Under the pieces are notes generated by a model. It had not been told where the DNA came from. It was given only the letters and a program-made list of their open reading frames with translations, and made no database searches. A program made the position numbers and the translations under genes. A stretch of 20,053 bases of DNA from Sulfurimonas sp. (lineage in GTDB: Bacteria; Campylobacterota; Campylobacteria; Campylobacterales; Sulfurimonadaceae), in contig DTVI01000293.1 of assembly GCA_012963655.1 (NCBI GenBank), positions 1-20,053 of the forward strand. The letters run 5' to 3'. Shown here piece after piece: positions 14,449-20,053 of this stretch. Position 1 is the first letter of the stretch, and each line of letters starts with the position of its first letter.

Positions 14449-14451
14449 TTA
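14433..14451 (-). terminator. Terminator after the ATP synthase/Tol/CheY-like operon
   Basis: On the minus strand AAAGGG-TTTTG-CCCTTT forms a short stem just at the stop codon of the CheY-like gene, followed by TTATAAT. The stem is short and the U tract weak, but it is placed where the long minus-strand operon ends and a new promoter region begins. Confidence 0.5.
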
Positions 14452-14826
14452 TAAGATTAGTTTGGCAATTTTTGTAACAATATCTTTTTCTCTAATTGGC
14501 TTAATAAGAAAGTCATTAGCACCTACGTTAAGTGCTTCTACGCGAATTGTTTCATCAGTTGTTAAAACGATAACAGGAATTCCCTTCATTTGCTCATCAG
14601 ATCTAGCCACCTTTAAAAAATCTATACCACCCATAATTGGCATGATAATATCAAGTAAAATGATATCAATATTCGTGTCTTTTTTTAAGATATCAAGTGC
14701 GTCCATACCATTAGTCGCTTCAATAACTTCTGATACATTATCTGTTTTCATTAGCATTGATTTTATTAATTTTCTATTGATCATATCATCATCAACAGCT
14801 AAAACTCTTAAGATTTTGTTACTCAT
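14449..14826 (-). CDS. CheY-like single-domain response regulator
   Basis: The 125-residue protein is a bare receiver domain. It has the acidic pair and neighbour at Asp12-Asp14 (AVDDDMINRK), phospho-acceptor Asp59 in ILLDIIMP, Thr89-Thr90 in VIVLTTD and Lys109 in FLIKP. It has no output domain, so it would act by protein contact, as CheY does, or as a phosphate relay. The ATG at 14826 is taken as start; an in-frame TTG at 14835 would add three residues. Ribosome site is weak (GTTGGT). It begins 37 bases downstream of tolB on the same strand, as last gene of the operon. The target, motor or other, cannot be told. Confidence 0.9.
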   Translation of the reverse strand: MSNKILRVLAVDDDMINRKLIKSMLMKTDNVSEVIEATNGMDALDILKKDTNIDIILLDIIMPIMGGIDFLKVARSDEQMKGIPVIVLTTDETIRVEALNVGANDFLIKPIREKDIVTKIAKLIL

Positions 14827-14862
14827 ATTTACCAACTTATATATATATTTTATATGTACATC

Positions 14863-16122
14863 TTACCAGTCTATGGATTGTATCTTACCAATTTTCAGAG
14901 GAAATAGAAAGCTTTTATTTTGTTTTATACGAATAATACCCACAGAAGACTCTGCTTTATAGTTTTTAATAAAGATAATAGAATCTCCATTATTTGAAAA
15001 TCGTGGAAACTCATTAACCCCGGTTGCGGTTAAACGACGGATAAAGGCAGAACGCGTACTTATTAAATGTAAGTTAAAAGTATTACGAGAGAACTCATTT
15101 GAACTTTCACGTGACTTATACACTATATAATGTTTATTTGCAGCTAGGGCCACATTACTCTTTCCGTAATAAACCATTTGTTGAACACCCTTAGCCCCAA
15201 TATGTTTAGAAAAAACATTAGGATAGCCTCCACGATTTGATACAAAGGCAATTTCTTTGTCATTCTCCAGAAATTGTGCACCTACATCAATACCTGAGAA
15301 CTTAGTTAATTGTGTAAGTTTTTTACTTGCAAGTTCATACATAAAGATATCAGGTTGACCCTTAGGTGCCATAGTAACTAGTATTTTCTTACCATCATAA
15401 CTAACATCAGAACATACCATCATACCATCAGAACTTAATATCCTTGTGCTCTTTCCAGTATGTCTATCAAGTCTATATAAGGTAGGCTTTGCTCCATCTA
15501 AAACAGAATAATAAAAAGCACTTTGTTTCTTATCTGCCCAATGAGGGAAAACATTCAAACCCCCTTTTACCATAACATGTTGATAGGTAAGGGTATAATC
15601 AGAAATAACAATCTCACTCTCATTAGGACCCGTAAGACGAGAAATAAGAACATAAGACTTCATCCATTCCACAGGTTCTGCACCAATAAAATCATTTATA
15701 TCAATAGCAAGGTTATGGATTAAAAATACATATAAATTTTCTTTTTTTATACGAAAATTTTTCTTTCTTAAGACCTTTGAATCTACCCCAGAAATAAGTT
15801 TATAATCACAATTTAGATTTCCATCATCATCTTGACGTAAACGGTAACGTAAAACATAATCTTTATTTGCATTATTTTGGGCCACATTATCTGCGTTATA
15901 TGCGTTCTTTTCGTAATTATCATATACATTAAAAATAGAAAGTACATCTAAGTCACTCACTAAAACCTTAAAAAACTTTTTAGCAAGCGTACTTTGATAG
16001 TTAATTGAAGCATCTTCAACAGAAATAGAAGGCATCTTATCGACTTTTTTTATAACCTCAATAGTAGCGTCTGCTGCAAACATGTTTACAAATATAAGCA
16101 GTGTTAAAAGTATTTTTTTCAA
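14863..16122 (-). CDS. tolB: Tol-Pal system periplasmic protein TolB
   Basis: TolB is the periplasmic link between TolA and Pal. The 419-residue protein has a signal peptide (KKILLTLLIFVNMFA), an N-terminal domain to about 165, and a beta-propeller of repeated blocks such as SDVSYDGKKILVTM, DIFMYELASKKLTQLT, EIAFVSNRGGYPNVF and EFPRFSNNGDSIIFIK. The start is TTG at 16122-16120, one base after the tolA stop, with AAAGGA five bases upstream. The next ATG, at residue 14, would cut the signal peptide. The gene is contiguous with tolA, while pal, usually next, is about 6 kb away. Confidence 0.95.
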   Translation of the reverse strand: MKKILLTLLIFVNMFAADATIEVIKKVDKMPSISVEDASINYQSTLAKKFFKVLVSDLDVLSIFNVYDNYEKNAYNADNVAQNNANKDYVLRYRLRQDDDGNLNCDYKLISGVDSKVLRKKNFRIKKENLYVFLIHNLAIDINDFIGAEPVEWMKSYVLISRLTGPNESEIVISDYTLTYQHVMVKGGLNVFPHWADKKQSAFYYSVLDGAKPTLYRLDRHTGKSTRILSSDGMMVCSDVSYDGKKILVTMAPKGQPDIFMYELASKKLTQLTKFSGIDVGAQFLENDKEIAFVSNRGGYPNVFSKHIGAKGVQQMVYYGKSNVALAANKHYIVYKSRESSNEFSRNTFNLHLISTRSAFIRRLTATGVNEFPRFSNNGDSIIFIKNYKAESSVGIIRIKQNKSFLFPLKIGKIQSIDW

Positions 16123-16123
16123 T

Positions 16124-16879
16124 TTATTCCTTTGCGGTTAATATAATATCTAAGCTTATAGCTTTATTGTTAGGGTGCTTAGCAAATTTTCGTAAGGCTT
16201 TTAAACATTGCAAAACAGATTCATCAAAATAGCTGTCTCCGGAGGATGATATCACCCTAAAAGAAACCAATACACCAAAAGCATCAATTTCAAGGCGAAC
16301 TTTTGACGATTTACCTTCAGACGCTTCAGGTGGAAAAAACTTAGCATAAATTTCTGCATGTATTTTAGCTAAATATTCATCAACAACACCAGAAGAGTCA
16401 CCTACTACCTTAATAAGTTGCTTAGATAACTTCAAGTTTTTAACTAAAGAACTAGCTTCATTAGACTTTACTAACTTAGTATCTTTAGTTTTAATACGCT
16501 TTTTAATCTTTTTCAGAAATTTTTCATCAACTTTAGTATTTTTTGTTTTATTTCTTTTTACCAGTTTTTTAGTTTGAACTTCCCCAAATAAAGAAGACAA
16601 GTCGGTATTAACAGACTTAGGCACTTCAATTATTTCAAGGGCTTCTTCCTCAATAGGTTTAGTAATTTTCACTTGTTTAGACTTAGTAATTTTTTTAGGT
16701 TTAGCAGTTGGAACTGTATTTAGGTTTATAGATATATAATCAGATGTAGCTGTTTGTATTTGTTTCACCCGTGAATGATCCATAATAAAAAAAACAAAAA
16801 GAATTAGAATAGAAAGAAAAAAAGAAAAAGAAATAATACCACCAAGGTAAAAATAATAAGAGTCATTACGTGTTGGCAA
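16124..16879 (-). CDS. tolA: TolA/TonB-like envelope-spanning protein
   Basis: TolA spans the periplasm and couples the TolQ-TolR proton motor to TolB and Pal. The 251-residue protein has one N-terminal membrane segment (about 12-33, LGGIISFSFFLSILILFVFFIM). A long Lys/Thr/Glu-rich region follows (about 50-160, many KK, KT and IKK groups). A TonB/TolA-type C-terminal domain starts near 165, with YLAKIHAEIYAKFFPPE, VRLEIDAFGVLVSFRVISSSG and FDESVLQCLKALRKF. The start is TTG at 16879 after GGAT; the next ATG lies at the end of the membrane segment, so TTG is needed. It could also be annotated as a TonB family protein; the operon context favours TolA. Confidence 0.88.
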   Translation of the reverse strand: MPTRNDSYYFYLGGIISFSFFLSILILFVFFIMDHSRVKQIQTATSDYISINLNTVPTAKPKKITKSKQVKITKPIEEEALEIIEVPKSVNTDLSSLFGEVQTKKLVKRNKTKNTKVDEKFLKKIKKRIKTKDTKLVKSNEASSLVKNLKLSKQLIKVVGDSSGVVDEYLAKIHAEIYAKFFPPEASEGKSSKVRLEIDAFGVLVSFRVISSSGDSYFDESVLQCLKALRKFAKHPNNKAISLDIILTAKE

Positions 16880-16883
16880 GAAA

Positions 16884-17279
16884 CTATCCGTTTGTAGCTA
16901 AAGAAACTTCAGTAAAACCTGCACGTTTAACTGCGCCTAAGATCAACATAACTTCACCATAAGATAGCCTCTTATCAGCAGAAATCATTACAGCGGCCTT
17001 CTTATCAAGCTTATCTTGAGCATATAAATAGAAATTATCTTCAAAACCTTTGAATTTAAACTTCTCACCCTTAACTAAGATTTCTTTTTCTTTGTTAATT
17101 GTAATATTTACAGGTGGTTTTTTAGTAATTGCATTTTTAGCAGAACCTGAGGGAAGTTTTATTAGCTCTTCATAAACAACCGTTGGAGCGATTACCATTA
17201 AAATAGCTAATAAAACCAACATCACATCCACAAGAGGTGTGATATTAAGTTCAGGGTCTTCATCCCAATCGTAATGCAT
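16884..17279 (-). CDS. tolR: ExbD/TolR family proton-channel protein
   Basis: The 131-residue inner-membrane protein is the TolR part of the TolQ-TolR proton motor. Its single membrane segment, ITPLVDVMLVLLAILMVIAP (residues 13-32), contains the conserved proton-carrying Asp18. The periplasmic domain ends with AAVMISADKRLSYGEVMLILGAVKRAGFTEVSL, the usual family end. Its ATG shares one base with the tolQ stop. ExbD is an alternative name; the adjoining tolA and tolB support TolR. Confidence 0.93.
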   Translation of the reverse strand: MHYDWDEDPELNITPLVDVMLVLLAILMVIAPTVVYEELIKLPSGSAKNAITKKPPVNITINKEKEILVKGEKFKFKGFEDNFYLYAQDKLDKKAAVMISADKRLSYGEVMLILGAVKRAGFTEVSLATNG

Positions 17280-17851
17280 TAAGCTTCCTTAGCCTTTGCC
17301 AGTAATGCATCTGACTGCATTCTAACAAGACCTGAAAGTTCGTAAGCCTGACGTTTAAGAAGTTGATGAAAGGTATATGCAAAAATTGCGACAAAGATAC
17401 CACCAGCAGTTGCAATAAGTGCATCAGACACACCTACTGCAATTAAAGACATAGATGAGCTAGACTGCCCAATATCTTTAAAGGTGTCAAGAATTGAAAC
17501 AACCGTACCAAAAAGACCAATGAAAGGAGAAGTAGAAGCGACAATAGACAAGCCACTTAAACCTTTTGTTGCATCTTTTGTAGCTGCATATTGACAAAGG
17601 TCTAAAATCTCTTTCGTTAAGTTACTTGAACGTTTGATAAAAGGATCAATATAAGAAAGAGGAGACACTGAATTTGAGTCCATTAATAAAGATTCAAGAG
17701 ATTCTTTTTCTTCATTAATCCATGATGATAAAGAAAAATAACGATAGATGAATGTCCATGTAATGGAAATGAAGTAGATAGAAAGCACACCCAACACTAA
17801 AAGTGTTACGGGGTGTGAGTCTGCTATGAATGTCGAAAACGACTGAAACAT
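17279..17851 (-). CDS. tolQ: MotA/TolQ/ExbB family proton-channel protein
   Basis: The 190-residue protein has three membrane segments (about 16-36, 105-125 and 135-160). It has the family core IVASTSPFIGLFGTVVSILDTFKDIG and LIAVGVSDALIATAGGIFVAIFAYTFHQLL. Together with TolR it forms the channel that uses the proton gradient to move TolA. Its ATG overlaps the last base of atpC (TAATG), so the Tol genes are read from the ATP synthase transcript, as known in Campylobacterota. Confidence 0.93.
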   Translation of the reverse strand: MFQSFSTFIADSHPVTLLVLGVLSIYFISITWTFIYRYFSLSSWINEEKESLESLLMDSNSVSPLSYIDPFIKRSSNLTKEILDLCQYAATKDATKGLSGLSIVASTSPFIGLFGTVVSILDTFKDIGQSSSSMSLIAVGVSDALIATAGGIFVAIFAYTFHQLLKRQAYELSGLVRMQSDALLAKAKEA

Positions 17852-18243
17852 TAGATTAAATTCTGAGCAGCAGTTTCTAGCTTTGCAGAAACAGCTGCAA
17901 TAGTTACAGCATTGTTTGAAGCAGCTTCAACAAGTGATTTTGCATCTGCAAGAGCAGTCGCAATATCACTTTCATTGTCACCACGAAGAGCAACAGCTCC
18001 ATCTGCTAAAACAATAACCTTTCTTTCATCAACTTGAACATGGCCCCAGTTAATAACAACAGATTCTTTAGTCTTATCTTCTTTAATAAAATCAACTACA
18101 CCTGCTTCTAAAAGCGTTGTAATAGATGAATGTTCAGGAAGAACACCAAATTCGCCTTCTTCACCTGGAAGAGTAACCTCAGTTACAGGTCCAGTAAAGA
18201 TAACACCACTTGGTGTTACGATTTCTAAGTTAAGAGTGTTCAT
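17851..18243 (-). CDS. atpC: ATP synthase F1 epsilon subunit
   Basis: The epsilon subunit is part of the F1 central stalk and inhibits ATP hydrolysis. The 130-residue protein has the N-terminal beta-sandwich sequence LNLEIVTPSGVIFTGPVTEVTLPGEEGEFGVLP with HSSITTLLEAG, and a C-terminal helical region from about 90 (ATALADAKSLVEAAS). Length is normal. It follows atpD by 8 bases and overlaps tolQ by one. Confidence 0.96.
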   Translation of the reverse strand: MNTLNLEIVTPSGVIFTGPVTEVTLPGEEGEFGVLPEHSSITTLLEAGVVDFIKEDKTKESVVINWGHVQVDERKVIVLADGAVALRGDNESDIATALADAKSLVEAASNNAVTIAAVSAKLETAAQNLI

Positions 18244-18251
18244 TAAAACTC

Positions 18252-19649
18252 CTATTTATTTTTCTCGTATTTAGCGATAGCTTCGTCCATATTTCCAACC
18301 ATGTAGAAAGCAGACTCTGGCATGTGATCAAACTCACCAGCTAAGATACCCTTGAAGCCAGCAATTGTGTCTTCAAGTTTAACGTATTTACCAGGTGCAC
18401 CTGTAAATACTTCAGCAACAAAGAAAGGCTGAGAAAGGAATTTCTCAATCTTACGAGCACGTTCAACGATATTTTTGTCGTCTTCAGAAAGCTCATCCAT
18501 ACCAAGAATCGCAATGATATCTTGTAGGTCTTTATACTTTTGTAATGTTTGCTGAATACCACGAGCTACTGCATAATGATCTTCACCAATAATCGCTGGA
18601 TCAAGTAGTCTAGAGCTTGAATCAAGAGGATCAACTGCAGGATAAATACCCTTTTCAGCAATCTTACGATTAAGAACTGTTTTTGCATCTAAGTGAGCAA
18701 ATACAGAAGCAGGAGCTGGATCGGTTAAATCATCCGCAGGAACATATACTGCTTGAACAGAAGTAATTGAACCCTTGTTCGTAGATGTAATACGATCTTG
18801 AAGAGCACCCATCTCACGAGCAAGTGTTGGTTGGTAACCAACTGCTGAAGGGATACGTCCAAGAAGTGCAGACATTTCTGAACCAGATTGAGCGAAACGG
18901 AAAATATTATCGATGAACATAAGTACATCAAGTCCTTTTTCATCACGGAAATACTCAGCCATAGTAAGACCAGTAAGCGCGATACGGTTACGTGCTCCTG
19001 GAGGCTCAGACATTTGACCGTAGCACAGTGCAACTTTGTCCAGAACGTTTGAATCTTTCATCTCGTAGTAAAGGTCATTTCCTTCACGAGTTCTTTCACC
19101 AACACCAGCGAAAACAGATAAACCGTCATGCCCGTGTGCAACGTTGTGAATAAGCTCCATGATGATAACTGTTTTACCAACACCAGCACCACCAAATAGA
19201 CCAACTTTACCACCCTTAGCGTAAGGAGCGATAAGGTCAACTACCTTAATACCAGTTTCAAACATCTCTGTCTTAGTAGACTGATCTACAAGAGCTGGAG
19301 GATCACGGTGAATAGACCAAGTAGGCTCAGAAGCAGGAACCTGCTCTCCACCATCAATAGTCTCACCAATTACGTTGAAGATACGTCCAAGAACAGCGTC
19401 TCCAACAGGAACGCTAATTGGAGCACCAGTTGCTACAACTTCCATTCCACGTACTAAACCTTCAGACATATCCATAGCGATCGTTCTTACACGACCGTCA
19501 CCGATATGTGCTGCAACTTCAAGAACAAGACGTACGTCTTTTCCTTCAATGCTATATTTAACTTCTAATGCATCATTAATAGCCGGAAGTGTATCTGTAA
19601 AATCTACATCTACAACCGGACCAGTAATTTGAATAATCTTACCTGCCAT
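18252..19649 (-). CDS. atpD: ATP synthase F1 beta subunit
   Basis: The beta subunit carries the catalytic nucleotide sites of F1. The 465-residue protein has the Walker A motif GGAGVGKT (153-160), GERTREG with the catalytic Glu of the family, IDNIFRFAQ, VPADDLTDPAPA and the DELSEDDK motif. It ends EFDHMPESAFYMVGNMDEA. I chose the ATG at 19649 because GGAGG ends five bases before it. An in-frame ATG at 19661 would place the start upstream of this site and add MEAN. It follows atpG by 14 bases. Confidence 0.98.
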   Translation of the reverse strand: MAGKIIQITGPVVDVDFTDTLPAINDALEVKYSIEGKDVRLVLEVAAHIGDGRVRTIAMDMSEGLVRGMEVVATGAPISVPVGDAVLGRIFNVIGETIDGGEQVPASEPTWSIHRDPPALVDQSTKTEMFETGIKVVDLIAPYAKGGKVGLFGGAGVGKTVIIMELIHNVAHGHDGLSVFAGVGERTREGNDLYYEMKDSNVLDKVALCYGQMSEPPGARNRIALTGLTMAEYFRDEKGLDVLMFIDNIFRFAQSGSEMSALLGRIPSAVGYQPTLAREMGALQDRITSTNKGSITSVQAVYVPADDLTDPAPASVFAHLDAKTVLNRKIAEKGIYPAVDPLDSSSRLLDPAIIGEDHYAVARGIQQTLQKYKDLQDIIAILGMDELSEDDKNIVERARKIEKFLSQPFFVAEVFTGAPGKYVKLEDTIAGFKGILAGEFDHMPESAFYMVGNMDEAIAKYEKNK

Positions 19650-19663
19650 ATTAGCCTCCATTA

Positions 19664-20053
19664 TTATTTCATCGACTCCACGCCGCTGATAATTTCAATT
19701 AGTTCAGTTGTAATAGCACCCTGACGAGCCTTATTAAACTTAACCTTCAGTGTTTTAACTAAATCTTTTGCATTATTTGTAGCCGCGTCCATTGCTTGCA
19801 TACGAGCAGAATGCTCAGCAGCAACAGAATCGATTAACGCATAATACATATTATATTCAACATATTTTGCAATAAGTGAATTTAACATTTTTTCATTATC
19901 TTCTGCTTCAATTTCAAGTACTGATGTCGGCTTAGCCGTATCATCACAAGAAACTGCGATTGGAAGGACTTGAGTGACGTGTAACTCTTGCGTAAGAGCA
20001 TTTTTAAAACCGTTATAAATAACAGTTACGCCATCAATTTTTCCATCCATATA
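19664..20053 (-). CDS. atpG: ATP synthase F1 gamma subunit, partial (C-terminal part)
   Basis: The C-terminal 129 residues of the gamma stalk subunit are present; the 5' part lies beyond the right edge, so the frame runs off the window (20051-20053 is a Tyr codon). The end is diagnostic: YYALIDSVAAEHSARMQAMDAATNNAKDLVKTL and FNKARQGAITTELIEIISGVESM. It is the first visible gene of the operon atpG-atpD-atpC-tolQ-tolR-tolA-tolB-cheY-like. Confidence 0.96.
   Translation of the reverse strand, partial: YMDGKIDGVTVIYNGFKNALTQELHVTQVLPIAVSCDDTAKPTSVLEIEAEDNEKMLNSLIAKYVEYNMYYALIDSVAAEHSARMQAMDAATNNAKDLVKTLKVKFNKARQGAITTELIEIISGVESMK

Noticed and set aside
14462..14962. Plus-strand frame of 166 codons opposite the CheY-like gene
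   Set aside because: It is hydrophobic only because it mirrors the receiver domain; the minus-strand protein has every receiver motif.
18341..19632. Several frames inside atpD on both strands
   Set aside because: They are out-of-frame readings of a highly conserved gene, without starts or domains.

Overview
The window looks like a chromosomal segment of a low-GC, flagellated, Gram-negative member of the Campylobacterota (Arcobacter/Sulfurimonas-like). This rests on the atpG-atpD-atpC-tolQ-tolR-tolA-tolB order, a CMP-Kdo synthetase, a sigma-54 type promoter before flgH, and family-typical protein sequences. It is core genome: there is no phage, IS element, CRISPR array, tRNA or rRNA. Almost all genes lie on the minus strand.

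Layout from left to right. (1) flgH (minus) is preceded by a near-consensus GG-N10-GC promoter and diverges from a yqeY-like gene. (2) A tight minus-strand operon of a tRNA1(Val)-type methyltransferase, a cysteine-cluster protein, a TPR lipoprotein and trpC runs from about 4.5 to 1.3 kb. It ends in a hairpin shared with the convergent yqeY-like gene. The methyltransferase has no ATG, GTG or TTG start for its full domain. (3) kdsB, a NYN-domain protein and a BaiN/HI0933-type flavoprotein follow. (4) pal-cpoB (minus) has its own promoter and a 5'UTR stem-loop; behind it are a PchB-like chorismate mutase and a divergent B12-dependent-type radical SAM protein. (5) A roughly 380-base gap holds only a small doubtful frame. 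(6) A minus-strand set follows: a membrane-anchored response regulator, hemF and a DTW-domain protein. (7) A 125-residue CheY-like receiver forms the tail of the ATP synthase/Tol operon, which runs off the right edge in atpG.

The most striking signal is in hemF. The gene for oxygen-dependent coproporphyrinogen III oxidase is broken by a 74-bp insertion at 12464-12537. The insertion consists of two abutting, exact, inverted copies of hemF's own sequence, 34 bp from the 3' half and 49 bp from the 5' half. They meet at a 3-base microhomology, and the outer junctions lie in an A/T run. Removing the 74 bp on paper restores one 343-residue frame through the expected DKYFFIPVLKRHRG stretch. This pattern fits a double template switch, or a library/assembly chimera.

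Functionally, the Tol-Pal envelope machine is present but split. TolQ, TolR, TolA and TolB follow the ATP synthase genes, while Pal and CpoB sit about 6 kb away. The intervening block holds two receiver proteins, the broken hemF, the DTW protein, the radical SAM protein and the chorismate mutase. One of the receiver proteins carries a phosphotransfer-like domain without its histidine.
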